A DNA stretch of 6,847 bases from Bacteroidia bacterium (GTDB taxonomy: Bacteria; Bacteroidota; Bacteroidia; NS11-12g; UBA9320), in contig JAQWZS010000018.1 of assembly GCA_029253325.1 (NCBI GenBank), positions 1-6,847 of the forward strand. Direction: 5' to 3'. Positions 1-6,538 of this stretch are shown here, in pieces; the first letter of the stretch is position 1; each line of letters starts with the position of its first letter. A program made the translations under genes and the position numbers. The notes beneath the pieces were generated by a model. That model was not told the DNA's origin. It searched no databases and saw nothing but the letters and a program-made list of their open reading frames with translations.

Positions 1-397
1 GGAAAAGATCGCGGTTTTCAGTTTTTTCGATAGCTGCTGTATCGACACCAATAATTTTGCAATTGTATTTTTCCCAAAGACCAACTTCTTCGGCCTCTAT
101 AGCAAGGTTAAGAGCCGTTTGTCCACCCATAGTAGGTAAAACATGGGAGATATTTTGCTCTTTTAATATTTTTTCGAGACTCTCTACATTGAGGGGCAGT
201 AGATAAACGTGTTCTGCCATTGAAGGGTCGGTCATAATGGTGGCAGGATTAGAGTTAATTAGCGAAACCTCTATTCCTTCTTCTTTTAAGCTCTGGGCTG
301 CTTGACTACCTGAGTAATCAAATTCACACGCTTGTCCGATGATGATTGGCCCACTTCCAATGATGAGGACATGCTTTATACTACTATCTTTTGGCAT
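1..397 (-). CDS. carB: Carbamoyl-phosphate synthase large subunit, N-terminal part (cut by window edge)
   Basis: This is the first 132 codons of the large, ammonia-dependent subunit of carbamoyl-phosphate synthase. With CarA it makes carbamoyl phosphate from bicarbonate, glutamine-derived ammonia and two ATP in the cytoplasm, feeding pyrimidine and arginine synthesis. The visible part is the pre-ATP-grasp domain of the carboxyphosphate half. It begins MPKDSSIKHVLIIGSGPIII and continues with GQACEFDYSGSQA (residues 21-33), NSNPATIMTDP (48-58) and LPTMGGQTALN (87-97), all hallmarks of CarB that align with the E. coli protein from its first residue. That fixes the start at 397. The full protein should be about 1,000 residues or more, so most of it lies beyond the left edge; the truncation is due to the window, not a mutation. 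A strong promoter match sits just upstream, so the gene can be transcribed separately from the upstream 117-residue gene on the same strand. Confidence 0.97.
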   Translation of the reverse strand, partial: MPKDSSIKHVLIIGSGPIIIGQACEFDYSGSQAAQSLKEEGIEVSLINSNPATIMTDPSMAEHVYLLPLNVESLEKILKEQNISHVLPTMGGQTALNLAIEAEEVGLWEKYNCKIIGVDTAAIEKTENRDLF

Positions 398-414
398 TGA
401 TATTTAAAATTGGG

Positions 415-444
415 CAAAGTTATCGGATAATTATGAGCCTACAA
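415..444 (-). promoter_or_regulatory. Bacteroidota-type promoter of carB
   Basis: Read on the minus strand, a TTG (444-442) is followed after exactly 19 bases by TAACTTTG (422-415). This is a perfect match to the Bacteroidota -7 consensus TAnnTTTG, with a -33 TTG at normal spacing. The expected transcription start is near 411, giving a leader of roughly 14 bases before the carB ATG at 397. The element lies in the 100-bp gap between the 117-residue gene and carB. The match is seen directly; promoter activity is inferred. Confidence 0.7.
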
Positions 445-497
445 GTGTTGTGGAAAAGGTGGGAAAATGGAATTTAAGTGAATGAATTACCCTTTAT

Positions 498-851
498 TTA
501 AATCAATTCTTCTTCCTCAAAATAATGTATAATGTGGTGTCTAAGGTAAAGTTCTTGTTGGAGCATGTCTTGGTTCGGTAATTTTTCTAATAGTTCCCAC
601 ACAGGCCATTCTTTATCGTCAAGACCTTTTAAAACATAGTGGCCCGATGAACTGAGGACTCTACATGTTGCTATATGCATAAGTCTGACTTTTTCTTCTT
701 TTTTGAACTCTGTTTGGTGTTTACCAAGTTCTCGAATTCCAATGACATATAAAATGGCACTCAAATCTGGACTTTTACTGAAACGTTGTTCAAATAGAGT
801 CTTTATTTTAAACCACTTTTCTTTGATCGTTTCTTCTTTTATTTCTTTCAT
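498..851 (-). CDS. Conserved hypothetical protein, 117 aa (function unknown)
   Basis: I cannot assign a function. The 117-residue protein is soluble-looking, with no signal peptide or membrane segment. It starts with a highly charged Lys/Glu stretch (1-18), followed by an aliphatic segment SPDLSAILYVIGIRELG (27-43) that looks like a buried helix. Next come EEKVRLMHIATCRVL (52-66, one cysteine at 63), GLDDKEWPVWELLEKLP (76-92) and an acidic end FEEEELI (111-117). The pattern resembles a small all-helical protein that I recall only as conserved hypothetical in Bacteroidota (an aliphatic IGIxELG stretch, then a MHIA segment, then a W-P-W/H-like patch); this is from memory and was not searched. 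It is coded on the same strand as carB, 100 bp upstream, and is divergent from the GH3-family gene (26 bp between start codons). The start at 851 is the first ATG of the frame. The opposite-strand frame over 703-906 encodes nothing recognisable, which favours this strand. Confidence 0.78.
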   Translation of the reverse strand: MKEIKEETIKEKWFKIKTLFEQRFSKSPDLSAILYVIGIRELGKHQTEFKKEEKVRLMHIATCRVLSSSGHYVLKGLDDKEWPVWELLEKLPNQDMLQQELYLRHHIIHYFEEEELI

Positions 852-865
852 TCTTAGTGTTCGAC

Positions 866-873
866 TAATTTTG
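866..873 (+). promoter_or_regulatory. Candidate -7 element of the GH3-family gene
   Basis: TAATTTTG matches the Bacteroidota -7 consensus TAnnTTTG perfectly and ends only four bases before the ATG at 878. If used, transcription would begin at or within a base or two of the start codon, giving an essentially leaderless mRNA. No TTG is seen at the expected -33 position (about 844-846), and the DNA is T-rich, so a chance match is possible. Confidence 0.35.
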
Positions 874-877
874 TTTT

Positions 878-2422
878 ATGTCAACTTTGTTACAAAGATT
901 ACTTAGAGAAACCAAAAAACGTCGAGTTTTTTTGAAAGTTGATATAGAACAAGGTGAAGCCATTCAAAAAAAGACGTTATCAAAACTCATAAAGAAGGCC
1001 GAATCAACTGTTTTTGGAAAGTCTCATAAGTATAAGGAAATAGTAGGCTCGGATAATTTGTTGTCAGATTATCAAGAGTCAACAAAAATGGGAGATTATC
1101 TCAATATGCTACCTTGGTGGTCGCGAGGAAGATTGGGTGAAGACAATGTAACATGGCCAGGCACGATAAAAAATTATGCGGTTAGTTCTGGAACATCAGA
1201 TGGGAGCAGTAAATACATCCCAGTAAGTTCTCAGATGTTAAAGAATATTCGTAGAGCAAGTATTCGTCAGGTATTGAGTATTGTTCAGACGGATGTGCCC
1301 AAAGATCATATTGCTAAAAAATGGTTAATGATTGGAGGAAGTACAGAACTGGAATATAATGGAGTTTATTATTCAGGAGATTTAAGTGGTATCACTACGG
1401 GTTCTGTACCTATTATTTTCCAACGATTATCCAAGCCAGGTATTCAGATTCGAAGAGAGAAGGATTGGACAGAAAAAATTACTAGAATGACTAATGAGGC
1501 GACCAATTGGGATGTTGGACTTGTGGCGGGAGTCCCAGCATGGGTTAAGCTATTAATGGAGAGTGTGATTAATGAGTATGATGTCGAAAACATTCATGAA
1601 ATATGGCCAAACTTTGAAGCCTATATTCATGGAGGAGTTGCACTTAATCCTTACAAAAAATCGTTGGATGGTCTTATGGGAAGGCCGATTAAGTACTTTG
1701 AAACCTACTTAGCATCTGAGGGGTTTATTGCTTATCAAACTCGTTTGGATAATTATGAGGGCATGAGGTTGCTTCTACGAAATGGAATCTATTACGAATT
1801 TGTACCCTTTAATTTTAGAAATTTTTCAGAAGGAGGGGAGTTACTTCCAAATGCTGAAGCGTTGACATTGTCTCAAGTGAATGATAAAGAGGAATATGCA
1901 CTTATTATGTCTACTTGCAGTGGTGCATGGAGATATTTGATTGGTGATACAATTAAATTTACCAATTTGGAGCGGTGTGAAATTAAAATAACGGGTAGAA
2001 CGAAGCATTTTTTATCATTGTGTGGCGAACACTTGTCTTTAGATAATATGAATAAAGCTATAGAGCTTCTCTCGGAAGAATATGATGTGGCATTTGAGGA
2101 ATTCACAGTTTGTGGGGTTCCTTATCAGGGTTTTTTTGCTCATAAGTGGTTCATATCTTGTGATGATGAAAAATTGTATTCTAAGACCAATGAGATTAGA
2201 GATAAGTTGGATTTAACCTTAAAAGTATTAAACGACGATTATCGTGTTGAGCGTTCAGCAGCTCTTAAAAATATAATAGTCAACTTTGTACCGTCACATA
2301 AATTTTATGAATGGCTCAAATCGAACGGAAAACTTGGAGCTCAAGTCAAGTTCCCTCGTGTGTTAAAAAAAGATATGCTTGAAAGCTGGAGAGATCACCT
2401 GTCTGCAACTTTTAATGGGTAA
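878..2422 (+). CDS. GH3 auxin-responsive-promoter family protein (acyl-adenylating amido synthetase-like enzyme)
   Basis: This 514-residue protein belongs to the GH3 branch of the adenylate-forming ANL superfamily. Plant members activate a carboxylic acid (for example indole-acetate or jasmonate) with ATP and conjugate it to an amino acid; the substrate of the Bacteroidota members is not known to me. Motifs appear in the family order: the phosphate-binding loop SSGTSDGSSKYIP (103-115); YLASEGFIAYQ (277-287), the equivalent of the plant Y-x-x-x-E-G motif; YLIGDTIKF (353-361), which positions the ribose-binding aspartate; the hinge GRTKHFLSLCGEHLS (373-387); and a C-terminal KLGAQVKFPRVL (485-496). 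The length is normal and the domains appear complete, so the enzyme should be active. There is no signal peptide, so it is expected to be cytoplasmic. The start at 878 places the N-terminal helix as in relatives. Its 3' end overlaps the convergent dusB gene by 11 bp, and no neighbour indicates a pathway. Family assignment is firm; substrate is unknown. Confidence 0.93.
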   Translation: MSTLLQRLLRETKKRRVFLKVDIEQGEAIQKKTLSKLIKKAESTVFGKSHKYKEIVGSDNLLSDYQESTKMGDYLNMLPWWSRGRLGEDNVTWPGTIKNYAVSSGTSDGSSKYIPVSSQMLKNIRRASIRQVLSIVQTDVPKDHIAKKWLMIGGSTELEYNGVYYSGDLSGITTGSVPIIFQRLSKPGIQIRREKDWTEKITRMTNEATNWDVGLVAGVPAWVKLLMESVINEYDVENIHEIWPNFEAYIHGGVALNPYKKSLDGLMGRPIKYFETYLASEGFIAYQTRLDNYEGMRLLLRNGIYYEFVPFNFRNFSEGGELLPNAEALTLSQVNDKEEYALIMSTCSGAWRYLIGDTIKFTNLERCEIKITGRTKHFLSLCGEHLSLDNMNKAIELLSEEYDVAFEEFTVCGVPYQGFFAHKWFISCDDEKLYSKTNEIRDKLDLTLKVLNDDYRVERSAALKNIIVNFVPSHKFYEWLKSNGKLGAQVKFPRVLKKDMLESWRDHLSATFNG

Positions 2423-3407
2423 ATTCATATGTTGAGAATTTATCAGCAACCTCATCAAGTATTGCAATTATTTCATTCTGGTCCATTGTAGATACTAAGC
2501 GGGTTCGATATTCTTTAAAATGAGAAATTCCTCTAAAGTAATTACTGTAATGTCTTCTCATTTCAACAATTCCAAGCACATCACCTTTCCATTTAATCCC
2601 AAATTCGAAGTGTCGTTTACATACATCTACACGTTGCGAAATAGTAGGTGGTTCTGGCTTATATCCTGATGAAATATATTGCTTTATCTCATTAAAAATC
2701 CATGGATTTCCAATGGTTGCTCTACCAATCATCACCCCATCAACACCATAAGTTTCTTTATATAATTTTGCCTTTTCAGGACTGTCAATGTCGCCATTTC
2801 CAAAAATCGGAATAGTTATTCGAGGGTTGTTTTTAATATTTCCTATCAAGGTCCAATCTGCCTCACCTTTATACATTTGTTTACGAGTTCTTCCATGAAT
2901 ACTAAGAGCTTTTATGCCAACATCCTGTAGTCTTTCAGCAACTTCTTCAATGTATTTCGTCTTTTCATCCCACCCCAATCTTGTTTTAACAGTAACTGGC
3001 AGGTTCGTGCTTTTAACAATTTCAGCAGTCATTTCTACCATTTTTGGAATATCCTGAAGTATTCCAGCACCGGCACCTTTACAAGCAACTTTTTTGACTG
3101 GGCAACCGTAATTAATATCAATGATATCTGGATTCGCTGAAGAAGCAATTTCTGTTGCTTCTTTCATAGAGTCAATGTTGCTTCCAAATATTTGTATTCC
3201 TATGGGTCTTTCATATTCAAAAATATCGAGCTTTTGAGTACTTTTTGCGGCATCTCTTATAAGACCTTCACTCGAAATAAACTCAGTATACATAACATCT
3301 GCACCGTGCTCTTTACAAACTGCTCGAAAGGGAGGATCGCTAACATCTTCCATGGGTGCTAGTAGTAGAGGAAAATCTCCTAGTTCTATGTTACCTATTT
3401 TTACCAT
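2412..3407 (-). CDS. dusB: tRNA-dihydrouridine synthase B
   Basis: This FMN-dependent, NADPH-using enzyme reduces specific uridines of tRNA to dihydrouridine in the cytoplasm. The 331-residue protein has the family's usual length and its full set of motifs. The FMN-binding opening is LLLAPMEDVSDPPFR (14-28). The NYGCPVKK stretch (99-106) carries the catalytic Cys102. VTVKTRLGWD (138-147) has the FMN-contacting Lys141, and SIHGRTRKQMYKG (169-181) has His171. Phosphate-binding glycine loops follow at FGNGDI (202-207) and GVMIGRATIGNPWIF (224-238), then a helical C-terminal tRNA-binding domain including EMRRHYSNYFRG (282-293). The opening and the KGAGAG stretch (110-115) fit the DusB/NifR3 subgroup, although DusA/DusC-type specificity was not tested by alignment. 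The gene converges with the GH3-family gene (11-bp overlap of 3' ends) and is divergent from the CPBP protease gene (17 bp between start codons), so its promoter must overlap that gene's 5' end. Confidence 0.95.
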   Translation of the reverse strand: MVKIGNIELGDFPLLLAPMEDVSDPPFRAVCKEHGADVMYTEFISSEGLIRDAAKSTQKLDIFEYERPIGIQIFGSNIDSMKEATEIASSANPDIIDINYGCPVKKVACKGAGAGILQDIPKMVEMTAEIVKSTNLPVTVKTRLGWDEKTKYIEEVAERLQDVGIKALSIHGRTRKQMYKGEADWTLIGNIKNNPRITIPIFGNGDIDSPEKAKLYKETYGVDGVMIGRATIGNPWIFNEIKQYISSGYKPEPPTISQRVDVCKRHFEFGIKWKGDVLGIVEMRRHYSNYFRGISHFKEYRTRLVSTMDQNEIIAILDEVADKFSTYEFTH

Positions 3408-3424
3408 ATTTGCCTAAACTATTC

Positions 3425-4387
3425 ATGGACGATATTAAAAAACGCAAAGATACAGAAAGCCATTCGCTAAGACCTGATCGCATGCATGCATTTTTGCATT
3501 TGTTCTTAGGAGTGCTTTTTTTTCTTGGGGCTTTAATTGTCTGTAGTTCTTTATCGATATTAGTTTGCTCTTCAATCGTTTACGGGGATTTCAGAGGGTT
3601 CAGTCAGGCGGCTATCCTAGTTGAGGATTTAAAAAATCACTCATTAATTTTAAATGTATTTGTGTTCATTAGTTCTACTCTTCCATTGATTTTGGCAGCT
3701 ATTTTAACGACTAGATTTGTTAAGGCTAGAACCAAAGATTATTTGCTACTAAATAAACCTTTAGATCTAAAATGGTTTTTTTATTCTTTACTTTTTGTAT
3801 TTATATGCATACCCCTGATGGGTTTCATGTTAGATATTAATAATTTAATTGACTTTAGTCAATGGCCAGATTTACATGCTTGGCTGAAGCATAAAGAGGC
3901 AGAGAGCAACCAGGTTTATGAGTCACTAATAGGTGATAGGTCTATGTTGTCTTTTGTTGCTAGCATTTTCTTTATGGCTCTTCTTCCAGCAATAGCTGAA
4001 GAAGTATTTTTCAGAGGTTTTTTAATGAATATTTTTAATGGAATATTTAATAATATGCACGTTGCTATTTTGGCGACCGCTTTTATTTTTAGTGCGATGC
4101 ATTTACAGTTTATGAAGTTTGTGCCCATGTTTTTTCTTGCTACAGTATTTGGTTATGCAGTATACTGGACTGGTAGTTTATTTACATCAATTCTGGCTCA
4201 CTTTATAAACAATTCCTTAGCCGTTATTCAGTTATTTTATTTTTCAGATGGTGATTACAGTAAATCGCTAGAACAAAGTCAAACATTAGGTTTACCCTTT
4301 AGTATTATCTTAATTTTTATAGCTCTTTTATTGTTTGTGCTTATTCAAAGAAAATCCTCAACTAAAACTACCTGCTTCTATGTCTAA
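3425..4387 (+). CDS. CPBP family intramembrane glutamic protease
   Basis: This 320-residue polytopic membrane protein belongs to the CPBP (CAAX protease and bacteriocin-processing; Abi/Rce1-like) family. All catalytic motifs are intact: EEVFFRG with Glu192, Glu193 and Arg197 (EExxxR); FSAMH with Phe222 and His226 (FxxxH); and HFINN with His259 and Asn263 (HxxxN). About eight hydrophobic segments are visible, near 24-53 (possibly two), 74-97, 117-137, 174-196, 211-225, 231-250, 253-272 and 291-308. The N-terminal 20 residues are charged and probably cytosolic. The frame is open back to 3356, but that extension would run antisense into dusB and adds unremarkable sequence, so the ATG at 3425 is preferred. 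No close -7 consensus was found; CATATTTG at 3405-3412 is a one-mismatch candidate. The stop overlaps the cdsA start by 8 bp, suggesting coupled translation. Bacterial CPBP substrates are mostly unknown; a role in membrane-protein processing is inference. Confidence 0.9.
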   Translation: MDDIKKRKDTESHSLRPDRMHAFLHLFLGVLFFLGALIVCSSLSILVCSSIVYGDFRGFSQAAILVEDLKNHSLILNVFVFISSTLPLILAAILTTRFVKARTKDYLLLNKPLDLKWFFYSLLFVFICIPLMGFMLDINNLIDFSQWPDLHAWLKHKEAESNQVYESLIGDRSMLSFVASIFFMALLPAIAEEVFFRGFLMNIFNGIFNNMHVAILATAFIFSAMHLQFMKFVPMFFLATVFGYAVYWTGSLFTSILAHFINNSLAVIQLFYFSDGDYSKSLEQSQTLGLPFSIILIFIALLLFVLIQRKSSTKTTCFYV

Positions 4388-5174
4388 TTTATCACTTCGT
4401 ATAATATTTGGGTTTTTCTATGTTGGGATAATTATAGTATGCCTATATGCTGGAACGCCGTATTTTGAGCTATTGATGGGAGTTTTTACCTTTTTTTCAT
4501 TGAGAGAACTAGCGTTATTGTCAAAAAATAAGTCTATTCAACATTTATGGATTGTACCTTTATTCTTAGGTATATCTATTATTTATCTTACAATATTCGG
4601 TGCCAATTCATTAAACTTAAATTCATTTATTGTACTCTGGTTTATTCAGTTTTTAAGTTTATTCATAGGCTACAATAGCTTGAAAAAATATAAGAAGATA
4701 AACTACGCTGCAATCAGTGTGTATTTGTATCTTCCATTATTGGCATTAGCGATATGGTTTACCCAAACACAATCGTATAAAGTGGAGTATTTATTGCTTT
4801 ACTTTACGACAATTTGGGTGTATGATTCAATGGCTTATGTAGTGGGTAAAAGACTTGGTAAGCGACCAATTTTCCCTAAAGTATCTCCAAAGAAAACAAT
4901 AGAAGGAACGATTGGTGGGACAATTTTAACGATTGTCATTATTATGGTAATACAGAATTATGTCTTCAATATTCCTGGAAATTATGCCTTTATATCATTT
5001 GTCATTATTGTTTTTGCAACTTTTGGTGATTATGTCGAGTCTTACATGAAAAGAAAGGTAGGCGTAAAAGACAGTGGTAATTTGATACCTGGACATGGAG
5101 GGATTTTGGATAGAATGGACTCTATCTATTTATCTTTGCTACCATACTTGGTCATATTATCCTTGTTTAGATAG
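4380..5174 (+). CDS. cdsA: Phosphatidate cytidylyltransferase (CDP-diglyceride synthase)
   Basis: This integral inner-membrane enzyme makes CDP-diacylglycerol from phosphatidic acid and CTP, the branch point for all the cell's phospholipids. The 264-residue protein ends with a perfect CDS family signature at residues 221-247. It begins S-x-M-K-R, continues with K-D-S-G (230-233) and closes with H-G-G-I-L-D-R-M-D (239-247), supplying the metal- and CTP-binding aspartates. Upstream are WVYDSMAYVVGKRLGKRP (146-163) and SPKKTIEGTIGG (169-180), also family hallmarks. Hydrophobic segments lie near 7-24, 28-45, 56-74, 81-97, 110-127, 136-155, 180-198, 202-216 and 248-262. The ATG at 4380 is chosen over an earlier in-frame ATG at 4335, because the protein then starts just before the first membrane helix as in relatives. 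It overlaps the CPBP stop by 8 bp with no Shine-Dalgarno sequence visible, consistent with translational coupling. No terminator is seen after it. Confidence 0.95.
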   Translation: MSNLSLRIIFGFFYVGIIIVCLYAGTPYFELLMGVFTFFSLRELALLSKNKSIQHLWIVPLFLGISIIYLTIFGANSLNLNSFIVLWFIQFLSLFIGYNSLKKYKKINYAAISVYLYLPLLALAIWFTQTQSYKVEYLLLYFTTIWVYDSMAYVVGKRLGKRPIFPKVSPKKTIEGTIGGTILTIVIIMVIQNYVFNIPGNYAFISFVIIVFATFGDYVESYMKRKVGVKDSGNLIPGHGGILDRMDSIYLSLLPYLVILSLFR

Positions 5175-5189
5175 AAAATAAATAGCCTA

Positions 5190-5226
5190 TGACAAACACT
5201 CTACGATAGAATAAATACTTTTGTCA
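5190..5226. repeat. 7-bp inverted repeat across the gdh promoter region
   Basis: TGACAAA (5190-5196) and its exact complement TTTGTCA (5220-5226) flank 23 bases. The half-site centres are 30 bp apart, close to three helical turns. The right arm covers the TTTG of the candidate -7 element. This geometry would suit a dimeric or looping regulator. The symmetry does not extend beyond seven bases, and such a match can arise by chance in AT-rich DNA, so an operator role is only a suggestion. Confidence 0.3.
5216..5223 (+). promoter_or_regulatory. Candidate -7 promoter element of gdh (and psd)
   Basis: TACTTTTG matches the Bacteroidota -7 consensus TAnnTTTG perfectly and lies in the 78-bp gap between cdsA and gdh. 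The predicted start of transcription is near 5227, which leaves a leader of about 26 A/T-rich bases before the ATG at 5253. No clear TTG -33 element is found at the usual spacing. The gap is the longest in the plus-strand gene series, which supports a separate promoter here. Confidence 0.5.
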
Positions 5227-5252
5227 AATATTATATATCAAACTTTAAAAAA

Positions 5253-6530
5253 ATGAAATTAAAGTTCAAAGAACCAGCTCCTATAACGGACCACTCTAAT
5301 CCGCTGGAGTCTATGATGGAAAGATTTGACGAGGCAGCTAAAATTTTAGGTCTTGACGAATCCACTTACAATGCATTGAAATCTCCAGAAAAAGCTGTTA
5401 TAGTCAGTTTACCTGTCACCATGGATAATGGTAAAGTGCAGGTTTTTCAAGGCTATCGTGTTATTCATTCTTCAAAATTAGGTCCAAGTAAAGGCGGAGT
5501 ACGCTATTCTATGGGGGTTAATTTAGATGAAGTAAAAGCACTTGCAGCATGGATGACATGGAAGTGTGCAGTAGTCGGTATCCCATATGGTGGTGGAAAG
5601 GGTGGAATTCAATGTGATCCACGCGAAATGTCACAAGGTGAGTTAGAGCGTTTAACAAGAGCTTTTGTTGGAGCAATGAGAGATGTCATTGGACCAGAAC
5701 GCGATATTCCAGCTCCAGATATGGGAACAAACCCGCAAACAATGGCATGGATGATGGATGAATATTCAAAACTTTCTGGACAAGCATCACCTGCAGTAGT
5801 TACTGGCAAACCGTTAGTTCTTGGTGGTTCTTTGGGTAGAGTTGAGGCTACAGGTCGAGGAGTAATGGTTTCGGCACGAAGTGCAATGGCTAAGCTCAAG
5901 ATGAATCCTTCAGAATCAACATGTGCCGTTCAAGGTTTTGGAAACGTGGGTTCTATTTCTGCGAAACTCATTGAAAGACAAGGAGTAACTATCGTTGCTA
6001 TTTCAGATATTTCAGGGGCTTATTACAATCCAGATGGGTTAGATATTGAGGAAGCTATTAAATATGTAACTAAGCATAAAAGTTTAGAAGGATATAAAGC
6101 AGGTAAGATGATTTCAAATGACGAACTTCTTGAACTTGATGTAGATATCCTAGTTCCAGCAGCATTAGAAAATCAAATTACAGAAGAAAATGCTTCAAGA
6201 ATTAAAGCAAAGCTTATTGTGGAAGGAGCAAATGGTCCAACAGCATCTACCGCTGATGATATTCTTGAACAAAATGGTATCATGGTTGTACCAGATATAT
6301 TAGCCAATGCTGGAGGTGTTTCTGTTTCGTATTTTGAGTGGGTTCAAAATAGATTGGGTTATTTTTGGACAGAGGAACGAGTGAATAGACGTGCTGATCG
6401 TGTGATGAAACAAGCATTTGATAATGTTTACAAAGTTGCTAGGAAGCATAAGTGTAGCATGAGAACCGCAGCCTATATCGTTTCGATTAAGAAAGTAGCA
6501 GATACTTCTTCGTTAAGAGGAATTTTTTAA
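5253..6530 (+). CDS. gdhA: Glu/Leu/Phe/Val dehydrogenase family protein, probably glutamate dehydrogenase
   Basis: This enzyme is expected to interconvert glutamate with 2-oxoglutarate and ammonia in the cytoplasm. The 425-residue length fits the hexameric, roughly 50-kDa-per-subunit class close to Bacillus RocG/GudB. Visible active-site elements are GPSKGGVRYS (77-86, substrate Lys80), WMTWK (Lys104), the family signature IPYGGGKGGIQCDP (110-123) with catalytic Lys116, and PAPDMGTN (153-160) with Asp156. The nucleotide-binding domain has GFGNVG (228-233), then AISDISG (249-255) at the end of the second beta strand. EGANGPTA (324-331) and PDILANAGGVSVSYFEWVQN (347-366) complete the family pattern. 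The acidic residue after the second strand is compatible with NAD use, but cofactor choice is not settled. The start is preceded by an A-rich run (TTTAAAAAAATG) typical of this phylum. It sits between cdsA and psd, and psd begins 8 bp after its stop, implying co-transcription. Leucine dehydrogenases are shorter, which makes glutamate the likelier substrate. Confidence 0.92.
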   Translation: MKLKFKEPAPITDHSNPLESMMERFDEAAKILGLDESTYNALKSPEKAVIVSLPVTMDNGKVQVFQGYRVIHSSKLGPSKGGVRYSMGVNLDEVKALAAWMTWKCAVVGIPYGGGKGGIQCDPREMSQGELERLTRAFVGAMRDVIGPERDIPAPDMGTNPQTMAWMMDEYSKLSGQASPAVVTGKPLVLGGSLGRVEATGRGVMVSARSAMAKLKMNPSESTCAVQGFGNVGSISAKLIERQGVTIVAISDISGAYYNPDGLDIEEAIKYVTKHKSLEGYKAGKMISNDELLELDVDILVPAALENQITEENASRIKAKLIVEGANGPTASTADDILEQNGIMVVPDILANAGGVSVSYFEWVQNRLGYFWTEERVNRRADRVMKQAFDNVYKVARKHKCSMRTAAYIVSIKKVADTSSLRGIF

Positions 6531-6538
6531 GATTAATA

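Noticed and set aside
446..475. Purine-rich near-repeats (GGAAAA, GGGAAAA, GGAA) upstream of carB
   Set aside because: They are too short and irregular to call a repeat array or terminator; no hairpin is formed.
703..906. Plus-strand open frame of 67 codons between carB and the GH3 gene
   Set aside because: It is antisense to most of the 117-residue gene, overlaps the GH3 start out of frame, and has no recognisable features; it is treated as a shadow.
1873..2106. Minus-strand open frame inside the GH3-family gene
   Set aside because: It lies wholly within a gene whose motifs are unambiguous, and its translation is low-complexity Ser-rich sequence.
3356..3424. N-terminal extension of the CPBP protease to an upstream ATG
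   Set aside because: It would run antisense through the 5' end of dusB; the ATG at 3425 gives a normal charged N-terminus before the first helix.
3480..3501. Palindrome-like GCATGCATGC followed by another GCAT near the CPBP 5' end
   Set aside because: It is short, inside coding sequence (Met-His-Ala codons), and shows no spacing or repetition suggesting an operator or recombination site.
3916..4128. Minus-strand open frame inside the CPBP protease gene
   Set aside because: It is antisense to the catalytic region of a clear family member and has no motif of its own.
4335..4379. N-terminal extension of cdsA into the CPBP gene
   Set aside because: It adds 15 residues not typical of CdsA and lengthens the overlap; the 4380 ATG with an 8-bp overlap is more natural.
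5609..5899. Minus-strand open frame of 96 codons inside gdh
   Set aside because: It is antisense to the conserved active-site region of gdh; openness is explained by codon use on the real strand.
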